From the NCBI GenBank assembly GCA_963827135.1, contig CAWGZX010000006.1:1-64000 (forward strand): a stretch of DNA of 64,000 bases, given 5' to 3'. The position numbers and the translations under genes are program-made. Positions within the stretch are counted from its first letter, which is position 1. Every line of letters begins with the position of its first letter. Under the pieces are notes generated by a model, which made no database searches, had not been told where the DNA came from, and saw only the letters and a program-made list of their open reading frames with translations. Shown here piece after piece: positions 25,810 through 36,100 of this stretch. This stretch comes from JAJRAN01 sp963827135 (lineage in GTDB: Archaea; Thermoplasmatota; Thermoplasmata; Methanomassiliicoccales; UBA472).

Positions 25810-26790
25810 TTGATGGTCTTCGCGGTCGCCCTGGTCGGCTTCTTCCTCTTCGCCGCCGCCTACCCTGATGGGCTGGAGAAGGTGCTCGAGAGCGTGGGGT
25901 TCGAGGAGGGCGGGCCTGTCTTCCAATCGCCTCTGAGCTATGGTGAGGACTATCTGACGATGCTCGTGGCCGGCTTGATCGGTTTCGCGGGCATCCTGAT
26001 CCTCCTCTATGTCTTCCTCAAGACGATGCGGGGGCTCGGGTCCTCGGGCTCGTTCTCCGGCATGACCGAGGTGGACAGGTTCGCCCTGAGCTCGCGACTG
26101 GTCGGGTTCGATGCCCGCGTCAAGGTGGTCTGCACCGTGGCGCTGGTAGTGGCTCTGGCCCTCCTCACAGACCTGCAGGCTGTTATCTTGATACTGATAT
26201 TCGTGGCGGTCTTGGTCGTGGCATCCGGCGTTCCGATAAAGCACACGCTCTCCGTCCTCCTGATTGGACTGCCATTCGCCCTGTTCGCCTCATTGATGAT
26301 GCTCTTCTTCTCGGGTCCGGAGGGCGCGTTGTTGATGTTCCTGAGGATACTGGCCTCGATCTTGGCGCTCATCTGCTTGGTGACCACCACCCCGTTCTTC
26401 ATGCTCCTGGCCGCGTTGAGGTCGCTCAGAGTGCCGAAGGTGCTGGTCAATCTCCTGCTCTTCAGCTACCGCTTCATCTTCCTTCTCCTCGACGAGATGG
26501 GCAGGATGCGCACCGCCCGCAAGGCTCGAGGATTCATAGGCGGCAAGAGCCTCAGGGACCGAGCGGCCTTCACCACCCTCTCCAACACCATCGGCATGGC
26601 ATTCGTGAGGGCGAGCTCGAGGGGCTCCAGGATCTATGATGCGCTGCTCTCCCGCGGCTACTCGGGAGAGGCGGGAGGGTTCGAGCGGCTGCGGTTGCGG
26701 GGGCGAGACGCAGCCTTGGCCTTGGCGTTCTCTTTCGTGGTCGGGATTTCCTTGCTCATGCAAAATGGGGCGATCATATGGACGTGGTAG
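25810..26790 (+). CDS. PDGLE-CbiQ fusion of the second ECF importer
   Basis: About 326 residues. Residues 1-75 have AAAYPDGLEKVLESVGFEEG and a following helix, the PDGLE domain that replaces CbiN in some Co/Ni importers. About 90-326 is CbiQ (LVGFDARVKVVCTVALVV, AALRSLRVPKVLVNLLLFSYRF, RARKARG-like TARKARGFIGGKSL, DALLSRGYSGE), containing the ATPase-contact motifs. The start is uncertain: TTG 25810 or ATG 25813, and the reading frame stays open upstream into the end of cbiM (NFSRRDYAKAGAIT). It overlaps cbiO by 13 nt. Confidence 0.85.
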   Translation: MMVFAVALVGFFLFAAAYPDGLEKVLESVGFEEGGPVFQSPLSYGEDYLTMLVAGLIGFAGILILLYVFLKTMRGLGSSGSFSGMTEVDRFALSSRLVGFDARVKVVCTVALVVALALLTDLQAVILILIFVAVLVVASGVPIKHTLSVLLIGLPFALFASLMMLFFSGPEGALLMFLRILASILALICLVTTTPFFMLLAALRSLRVPKVLVNLLLFSYRFIFLLLDEMGRMRTARKARGFIGGKSLRDRAAFTTLSNTIGMAFVRASSRGSRIYDALLSRGYSGEAGGFERLRLRGRDAALALAFSFVVGISLLMQNGAIIWTW

Positions 26791-27617
26791 TTCTCGAGTC
26801 GGTGGGCTATGATTATGACGACGGTCACGAGGCGCTACGCGACGTGAACCTGAGGATCAAGCAAGGGGAGCGCGTCGCCCTGGTCGGTCCGAATGGGGCG
26901 GGCAAGAGCACCCTCATGCACATCTTGGCAGGCTTGTTCCTTCCCAGCGATGGGAAGGTGACGATAATGGGGAAGGAACTGACCAAGAAGGACACCGCCG
27001 AGGCCAGGAAGCATGTCGGCCTCCTCTTCCAGGACCCGGACGATCAGATCTTCATGCCCACGGTCCGGGAGGACGTGGCCTTCGGCCCCGTCAACCTGGG
27101 CCTATCCAAGCAAGAGGTGGACGCGAGGGTGGAGGAGTCGATGCGGCTCACATCCATCGGCGGCTACCGGGACCGTGCGCCGCACCATCTTAGCTTGGGA
27201 GAGAAGAAGAGGGTGGCCATGGCAGGCCTGCTGGCCATGTCCCCGGGGATCCTATTACTGGACGAGCCGACCGCCAACCTGGACCCTCAGAGCCGAAGGG
27301 AACTGGTGAACATCCTGGAGAGTAGGAAGGAGACGATAATCATCGCCACGCACGACATGTCCGCCGCCTTCCATCTGGCCAACAGGATCGTGGTCCTGAA
27401 GACCAATGTGCTCTATGACGGCGATCTACCCGGCCTGCTGCGCGACCCCCGCATCCTGCAGGAAGCGCGGCTGGAGATGCCTTCGTTCTCCAGGCTCATG
27501 CAATCCTGGGCCTTGGAGACGGGCAAGTCCTTCGAGCCCCCCTTGACGGTCAAGGAGGCGCTCGATGTCCTTCGCCACAACTACTGCTGCCGCTCCAATC
27601 CTGATCATCCCCATTAG
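26778..27617 (+). CDS. cbiO: ECF cobalt/nickel importer ATPase CbiO (second system)
   Basis: 279 residues, normal CbiO length. Walker A GPNGAGKST (about 37-45), Q-loop LLFQDPDDQIF, signature LSLGEKKRVAMAG, Walker B ILLLDEPTANLDP and ATHDMS. It has no tail like its counterpart at 21649. The overlap with the PDGLE-CbiQ gene suggests translational coupling. It converges on the large NosD/Ig gene, with 6 nt between the stop codons. Confidence 0.92.
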   Translation: MDVVVLESVGYDYDDGHEALRDVNLRIKQGERVALVGPNGAGKSTLMHILAGLFLPSDGKVTIMGKELTKKDTAEARKHVGLLFQDPDDQIFMPTVREDVAFGPVNLGLSKQEVDARVEESMRLTSIGGYRDRAPHHLSLGEKKRVAMAGLLAMSPGILLLDEPTANLDPQSRRELVNILESRKETIIIATHDMSAAFHLANRIVVLKTNVLYDGDLPGLLRDPRILQEARLEMPSFSRLMQSWALETGKSFEPPLTVKEALDVLRHNYCCRSNPDHPH

Positions 27618-27623
27618 CCCCGC

Positions 27624-30600
27624 CTACTTCTTCCTCTTCTTCTGCAGGTAGGCCAGCTCGATCGCCACCGCCACTAGGAGAACGAAGGTGAGGATGATCA
27701 CCCAGGAGAAGTCCGTCCCCGCCTTGGCCATGGGAGCGGGACCGATATCCGTTACCTCCCCGGCCGATAATGTTACGTTGACACGGATGTCCGAGTAGCC
27801 CTCGTAGCTGATAGTGAGGGTGTGCGTGCCCGAGGGTGCTATAATGTTCGAACTCCCCGTCCCGGTCGGTGGTCGCGGTTTGGCCGTTCTCCAGCGAGAC
27901 CAGCGCTCCCTGTATCGGGGCGTTGAGCTCGTCCAGCACCTTGCCGGAAACCGTGCCTAGATTGGGCTGGATGCGGAACTGCCACAGCAAGGGGGTCATG
28001 GAGTTGCCGGCCAGGTCTCGCCCGGTCACCTCCACGTCATAGGTGGCGTTGTAAGGGAACGGCTCCGCGGGAGTGTAGCGCATGAAATCGTCCCCCTCCC
28101 AGGAGATCGTGCCCGAGGCCCCGATGTACACCCGGACGCTGCTGGTGACCATCGGCTCCGAGAAGGTCACGGTGATCGCCGCGCTGACGCTGACCGACGT
28201 CCCCAAGGGGCTGTAGCTCAATGCCAAAGGCGGCACGGAATCGAGGATAAGCTGGATCGTTCCCTCGGGGCCGATATTCCCCGCTCGGTCCTTGGCCCGC
28301 ACCGAGGCGTTGTACCAGCCATCGAGGTTGCCGGTCGAGGTGTAGGATAGGGATGTTCCCACCTCCGTCCAAGGCCCGATCTCGGTCGCATAGGCGCTGC
28401 CGTTGAAGTAGGTCCTCGAGGTCCTCACCTGGTAGCCGGAGATCCCGGAGGAATTGTCCGTGGAGGCGCCCCAGGAGAAGGAGATGCGCCCGTTGCTCAC
28501 GTACAAGGACGGTTGTACCACCGTTGGGGGCGAGGGCGCGAAGGTATCGATGCCGAATGTCGACCTGGCCACGGTCTGTTGCGAGGAGTTGCTCACCCCC
28601 TTCACCTCCAGGAGGTGGGAGCTGTAGTTCAGCCCATCGAAACGAAAAGTGGTATCGAGGCCTACGTTGGTCCAGTTGCTCCCATCCAGGCGGACCTCGT
28701 AGTGGTCCATGCCCAACGGCGAGTCGCTGCCAGACCAGCGGGCCTCGAAGGAGGTGGAGTTGATCCATCCACCGGTGACAGGATAAGAGATTGCCACGAC
28801 CGGCTGGCTGAAGTCCACGGTGAAGTTCACCGTCCCGATGTTGGTGTTGTATGCCCTGTCGAACGCCTTGATGTAGATGGTGTGGCGGCCATCGGAGAAT
28901 CCGGTGAAGACGTGGCTGAAGGTGTACCCCAAATCGAGCCATCCGATCCCGTCCCCCGAAGCGTAGAAGTACCAGAGCCCGCTGCCGACGTCGGAGGCGG
29001 TCCACATGACGTTGATCTCCCGCCCCTGCACGATCTGGCCCTCGAGCGGATAGGTGATGGTGACCTTGGGAGGCGTCAGGTCCACATAGATGCCGACCTG
29101 GCCGACGCCGTAGTTGCCAGCGATGTCGTAGACGCGCACCCCTATCATGTGATCGCCTTGCGCCAGGGAGGTGACGTTGAACTCCGTCGACAGGCCTATC
29201 TCCAGAGGATCGAGCGAGTCCACAAGGACGAAGGTGGTGTTCAGGCCGGAGCGGTCGTCGCTGGCATTCCAAAGCATGACCACGTAGTCGGTGCTCAATA
29301 TTAGGCCGTATGACGGGTAGAACCAATCCACGACCGGGGCCACCGTGTCCACCTGGAAGGTGGTGGAGTTGACGCCGCTGTTGCCCGCCTGATCATAGGT
29401 TTGGACCTCTACCAGGTGCGAGCCCTCGGCCAGCGATGGCGTGGTGTAGGTGAGGGCCGTGGAAACGTTGACCCACAAGGTTCCGTCCAAGCGGACCTCG
29501 GACCAGGCCAGTGGCGAACCGATGGACACCACGCTCCATTCGATCAGCACGTTGCGCTTGTTAACGTAGGTTCCGTAAGCTGGCCTGAGTATCTCCACCT
29601 GAGGACCAGTGAGGTCCACGGTGACGTTGAGCTGGGCGGTGCCGTAGTTGCCGGCCTGGTCCAAGGCTCGAACGAAGAGGGAGTGCCCCCCTTCTCCCAG
29701 CACCAGGTCATAGCTCGAACTGAGCCCCATAGGGATCCATGGCCCCGAGTCCACCCTGACCTCGAAGGCAGTGATGATGGTGAGGTTGTCCGTGCCATTC
29801 CAGGCCAGATGGACGTTCTTGTTGCGCAGGTCGGTCTTCGAGGGCGAGGTTATCGTGACCACCGGCGCGTATGGGTCTATAATCAGGTCCGTGGACGTTG
29901 TGCTTATCAGATCGACGGAGTCGAACGCCCTCACATAGATTATGTGCGCGCCGGGAGACATTACAAGAGATGTCTGGTTCTGCGTCTGAAGCGATGACCA
30001 TGCCCCGCCGTCGACCCTGAACTGGTATCCCTTGATACTTGTGCCATTGTCCGTTCCCGTCCATCGCACCAGCACGCTCGACTGGTTCTGGATCGAGCCA
30101 GGCTGAGGCAGGTTGATGACGAGGACCGGGCTCCAAGCGTCGACGTAGAACTGCACGCTGCTCTGATTGCTGTTCCCTTCCCGGTCGGTCGCCCGGACGG
30201 CGAAGGAGTGCGTGCCTTGATCCAAGTTCGGAAGTGGATAAGAGATATTGGTGCCCACGTCCAGCCATGCGCCCGCATCCAAGCTCACCTCGTACTTGGC
30301 GATGCCCGAGCTAGGCTCCGGGTCGGAGCCTGTCCATGCCGCGACGATCAAGGTGTTATTCAGCAGCTCCCCTTGAACAGGATTGGTGATCTCAACAGTG
30401 GGCTTCACCACGTCCGACCTCGGAACATCGAATGAGATGATGACACTCGACCCTATGGACGACCTAGCCCGGATGTCGTATGTGTAGTCGCTGATGCTGC
30501 TGATGGAGGTATCGTTGTACTCCGTCTGGCCGGGCGCAAGGGTGAATGGGACTGTGCTAGTGGAGTTCATCCTCACGATGTAGTAGGATGTCAGCGGAGC

Positions 30601-32953
30601 ATAGGCGGTGTAGTTGGGCGCGCTCCATGTCAAGTGAACGTAGGTCTTGCCCTTCTTGTAGTCGGCGTTGGTCACCGGCCCGAGGGGACCGCTCAAGGGC
30701 TTGAGGTCGGTTGCCTTGCCGGCCAGGGCGTAGGGCGAGTCGACGATTCCATCGCGGTTGTCATCCGGCGTGGTCATATCCGACCAGTAGTTGCCCCTAC
30801 CCGAGAAGCTCCAATCGTCGTTGCTGGAGTCGTCCCTGGCCTGCTTGTTGTTGGGGGATGGGACGGAGGAGGTGCCGTTGTTGTGGATCATGAGGTTGAG
30901 GTAGAAGCGCGAGGCGCTGGAGGACGTGGCATCCACGGCGTAGCCGACGCAATCCTGGATAAGGTTGTCGTGCACGACCACGACGCTTGTGGACGAAAGC
31001 ATGATCCCGCTCCCGCTCGCCTTGATGATCTGGTTCTGATAGACCATGGCGCCGCTGCCGCCTGTTATGCGCAGCCCCATCGCCTCGTTACTGAGGATGT
31101 TGTTGTACAGGACCGGGTAGGCGCAGGAGTCCAACCTTATCCCGGCGGCTTCATTGCCCCCAAGACGATTGGTGCTGATCTGGAGGTTGGTCTCGCCCAC
31201 GCCCTTGAGACCGAAGAGGGAATTGCCGAATAAACTGTTCTCCAGAACCTTGTTGTTAGTGCCCAGGACAACGATGATTCCCGAGTCCAGGTTGAAGGAG
31301 CAATTGTTCCTGAGCAACGTCGACGAGCTTGAAGTATGGAGATATATCCCCGCCTGGGAGTTGCCTTGAAGGATGTTGTCCTTGATTGAGGCAGAGGTAG
31401 CATTGATCTCCATGCCCCTGTAGCCGTTTAGCAGGGTGTTGTTCGCTGCCTCGACCAGGGAGCTGGACTGCACTAGGATTCCGATCCTGCATCCGTCCGC
31501 CTCGTTCCAGGCGAGCTTCGCACCGTTCGACCCGACCACCTGTACGCCCGCTAATGAATGGCCGCTGATGACGTTCTCGTCGATGACCGCTCCAGTGCTG
31601 GCCGTCTGGACGAGGATGCCTCTGCTCGCGGTGCCCCCGATATCGTTGCCGATCACTTTGGAGTTGGTCGAGCTATCTCTGAGCCAGATTCCGGTCTCGC
31701 AGCCCACCAAAGTGTTGTTCCATATAGATGGTGAGGTGCATCCTGCGAGCTCAATTCCTGCGACGGAGCAATCCTGCAGGTTATTCGCGACCAATCTGAG
31801 ATCAGGGCAGCTTTGAGCGAGTATCCCCTTCTGCAGGTGCTCAGCGTGTTATCCCTGGTCACGCCCCCGACGACGTTTTGGATGATGATCGCCCTCGCGC
31901 CTACGGAAATGGTGTTGTTCCTCACCGTCGGGGAGGTGGCGTTGCCCAAAGATATCCCGATCGGGTTCTTCGAGAGCTGATTCCAGGAGATGTCATGCGG
32001 AGCCGAGGTTCCATTGGTCGAGATGGCGATTGCGGTGCAAGAGATGATCGTATTATTATTCACCATGACATTGGCGGAAGTCTCGATCATAATCCCATAA
32101 TCGCAGGACGAGATCGTGCTCAAGTTGAGCATTTGATTGCGAGAGCCGGTGAGATGGATGCCCGTCTCATCGTCGAAAAGGTCGTTGCTATCGAACAGGC
32201 AATCCACTAGGTTCGTGGCGTTGATGCCATGGCCCGCTGAGGAGCAATTGTTTACTGCGAAGGTGTCGTTGGATGAGCCGATTGCTGATATGCCAGTGAC
32301 ACCTCCGAGGCAGATATTGTTGCTCACCATTGAGCGATTGCTGCGATCGAGCCAGATCCCATAACTTGTGTTCTCAAGATAGTTTTGGGATATGTTCAGG
32401 CTGTCGCATGATATCCCAAGGAGTCCAACGCGGTCGCATTACGGCAGGTAATAGATGTGATGGTGATTTCGCTGGACGCTTCGATCCAAGCCCCGATGGG
32501 ATTGTCGGAGAGGTCGCTGTTCTCTATCGAGCAGGGTCCCGTGACGTTGAAGATGGCCATGGCCGCCCCTGGTGAGAACAAGTCGACGCCCGATGGCGGC
32601 ACCGTGCAATTGAAGATCTCCACCCAATGATTCTGAATTTCAAGGTCGTGTTGCCGATGTAGAGGCCAGAGTAGTTGCCTTGGGCGTCCGGGGACCATCC
32701 AGTACCATCGATCAAGAATGGTTTATCAACGGATCCATCCTTGTTACCATGGCGTGTCCCAACCGTAATAATTGGCCAGCAGTAGGAGCTCCGCGTCGCT
32801 ATCTATCCTAAAGAAAGCGGATGCGCCCAGCTCTGCTCCAGGCGCTTGGTCGAAGGGCGTTGGTCCCTCCGCAGCGACAGCGACGGTGCCGAAGAGCATC
32901 AGGGCTAGCATAACGAACGCTGCCAAAGCTAGCGAAATCTTCGCCGACGACAA
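27624..32953 (-). pseudogene. Giant NosD/Ig-repeat surface protein, interrupted by about five frameshifts
   Basis: Joined by eye it would be about 1770 residues. A signal peptide starts at 32953 (MSSAKISLALAAFVMLALML). A NosD-type right-handed beta-helix with many NN-x-(I/S) rungs covers about 32700-30700. One fn3-like module near 30650-30430 (VHLTWSAPNY) is followed by seven or so Ig-like repeats, each with W.G.D and R..D.AGN motifs. A Big_5-like domain (VTFSEPMVTSSVRVYIG), a carboxypeptidase-regulatory-like beta domain (VSGKVLDELNAPIQGALV) and a C-terminal helix plus basic tail (AYLQKKRKK) follow. Frame changes are near 32740, 32640, 32400-32330, 31805 and 27855. The last restores the tail and a stop at 27624. 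The domain order equals that of the intact neighbour at 33119. Confidence 0.75.
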
Positions 32954-33118
32954 CCATCCACCTCTAAGGGCCTAGACTCCTAAGACGAACACGCTATTTA
33001 TGCGTATTTCGAATTCACCAACCTCATTCTCGTCCTAGATAACAGTCCAGTCGGTGAGCGTCCTGATCCAAAGAAAAATGAAAATCGGGTAAGGGGTTTG
33101 CTCGGATCTATCCACGGA

Positions 33119-36100
33119 CTACTTCTTGCCTTTGGGCTGCTCTTCGACCTTGGGCTTCTCCTCGGGCTTGGCTCCCTGCTTCTTCTTGAAGTAGAGGAAG
33201 TAGAGGGCCAGGAGGGCGATGACCGCGATCACGACCAAGATGATCAGCCAGGTCCAGTTGTCGACCGGGGTCATGCTCAGGTCCTCGAGCTCGTTAACCC
33301 CTGTTGTAACGACCACGTCATTCCGCACTAGGTCCTTCTGGCCCGAGGCGGAGATGGTTAGGTTGTAGATGCCCACTGGCACGTCCAAAGCGACGTTGCC
33401 GTTCTCGTCGGAGAGTGCCGTCACCCAGAAGCTCGTGCCCTGCGACATGTTCACTCTGGCGCCTTCTATCGGGTTCCCATTCACGTCCTTTATCACGCCG
33501 GTGACATGCGCGATGGTGGTGAAGCCCCAGGAGACCGTCCCGGTCAGATGGTTGTTCGCCACGTCTCTACCGGACACATCCACTGTGTATGACGTTGCAT
33601 AGGCCAGGTTAGAGCTGGGCAGGAAGACGCACTCGGTCTTGGCGGCGTTCCAGGTGAAGAGGCCGGATACCGTTCCTGGGCTCAAGGCCACGGTGACGGT
33701 GCTCGGGTTCATCTCCTCGCTGAAGACGATGGTCATCCCCGTACCGCGCAGCACTCCGTTGGCGCCCGATACCGGCACGTGCGAGACGATGCTCGGGTCC
33801 ACGGTGTCCACGAAGAACTGCACTTGGCTCGTGACCTCGTTCCCGACCAGGTCCTGAGCCCTCACCATGAAGGTGTATGGCGTGGTGGTTGTATCGGCCG
33901 GCACGGTGAGATCGTAGTAGTCCTCTAGCCCGACCGATGTCCAATCCTCATCGGTCAGCAGCTTGACCCATATCTCCTTGACACCAGAGTAGTCGTCGCT
34001 GACGTCGAAGTTTACAGTCAGGGTGCGGCTGTTCAGATGCGCTAGGTTTGATGGATCTGTTATGTCGATGACCGGTGCGCTCGTGTCCACCAAGGCCGTC
34101 ACCATCTTCTCCTGGCTATTGCCGACCATGTCCCATGCCTTCACGTAGAAGGTGTGGCTGCCTTCGGAGAGGGCGCTGAAGGTGTGGTTCAGCTCGCCGG
34201 TGACGTTCACTGGCGCCTCATTATCAACCCAGGCCCACCAGAACCATAGCCCCGTTGCGTTGTCGATGGCGGTCCAATTCACCATTATGGAGTCAACGCC
34301 GAACATGGAACCATCGGCCGGGTGGTCGATGACCACATAAGGCGATGTGACATCGGTCATGAAGCCGATGCTCTCCAGAGCGAAGTTACCGGCGAGGTCG
34401 ATCGCCTTCACGGACACTGTATGCGACCCGTCGCTGAGGTTGGTGAAGAGGTAGCTCACCTCGCTGCTAGGCAGGTCGAACCAGCCTTGCCCGTCGATCT
34501 GCAACGAGTAGTTCTGGATGCCTGTCAGGTCGTCGTAACTTGTCCATTCGACCATCACATCCGTCGCCGCCAACATCGCGCCCTCACCAGGGAAGTCGAT
34601 GGCGAGCAGCGGAGCGGTCAGGTCGACCATGAAGGACACGCTGGTGGCGTAGCTGTTGCTGGCATTGTCGACGGCCCTGACCGAGAATGTGTGCACGCCC
34701 TCCGTTAGGGTCAAAGTCCTCACGGTGTCAGCCCCCATGTACTGCCAAGCTTCGGTGTCCAACTTGGACTCGTAATAGGCGATGCCCGTAGCGTCAGTTC
34801 CCACCCAGGCGGCGAGCATGGTCGAGGAGTTGTAATATCCGCCGCTAACCGGGCTCAGAATAACGACCACTGGGCCAGTCGTGTCCACAAAGAACACGAT
34901 GCTGGTGCTGTTCATGTTGGTGGCGTTGTCCCAGACCGTGATGTTGAAGGTGTGCCAGCCCTCGCTCAGGGCGACCATGGGCGTGTAGGACTTGGCCGAA
35001 CCGATGTAGGCATCGACGCCATCAAGGCTAACCATGGTGTCGTTAACGCCCGAGCCAGCCTCGATCACATCCCAACTGATCGTTGGCAGATTTGTGTTGA
35101 GGTAGCTTCCTGATATTGGGTCGACCTCAGATATGATCGGGGCCACCGTGTCCACGACGAAGGTGACGGTACCCACGGCATTGTTGCCCGCCATATCCAC
35201 GGCCCTCACCTCTACCACATGAGTCCCATCGGTCAGGTTTAGCTGCTGAGAGGTGTTCGAGCCTACGTTCACCCAGCTTCCGTTTCCAATCCTGTATTCA
35301 ATATGGTCCAGGTTGACGTCGATGGCATTCCAACTGACCGTTACGGACCCGGTGTTGTTGAAGGATGCGTTCATCGGGGCTAGGATCTCGATCGTGGGGG
35401 TTGCCGTGTCCACGGTGAATTCGCTGACGGTGGTGCCATTGTTTCCGAGGGTGTCGTTGGAGGCTATCACCAACTGCCAGATCCCATCTATCAGGTCTGC
35501 ACCACCATTGAGGTTGGTGATCCATAAGGATCCCAGGCCCGTGACGTTTACCCAAGCTGAAGATGAACCAGTGGTGTTGATCAGCATGGCCCACGAAGTG
35601 TTGACGCCTACGGCATCGGCGATCGTCCAGTTTGCGGTGAAGTTCACATTGCTGGTGAACCAACCATCCGTTGGGAGGATGACGGTGACCACTGGGGCTG
35701 CCTTGTCAACTATCACGCTAACGTTCTTCACAACGCTGTTGCCGGCCATGTCGCGCGCCAAGACGTCGATGACGTAGGTGCCGTTCTCCAGACCGGAGAC
35801 CTCGTAGGAGGTAGCCAAGCCCATGTTTATCCATGGGCCGGAGCCCACCCTGAGCGAATAGTTCCTCATGCCCGAGGTAATATCATAGCCAGACCACACG
35901 ACCGTGAACGAACCGGTGCTGTTCTGGTATCCCTCGCTCGGTGCGGTGATGATGAGGCTCGGCGCCTGGGTGTCGACCATCACGTTCACGGTGTCGAAGC
36001 CGGTGTTTAGAGCCTCGTTGGTCACCCGGACGGTGATCAAGTGGTTCCCGTCTGGCACGTCGAAGAAGGTGTGGGTGAGTAAGAGGTTCTTATCGACCCA

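Noticed and set aside
28037..29326. 429-residue minus-strand frame within the NosD/Ig gene
   Set aside because: Arg/Leu/Gly-rich shadow of the real frame, with no signal peptide or domain.
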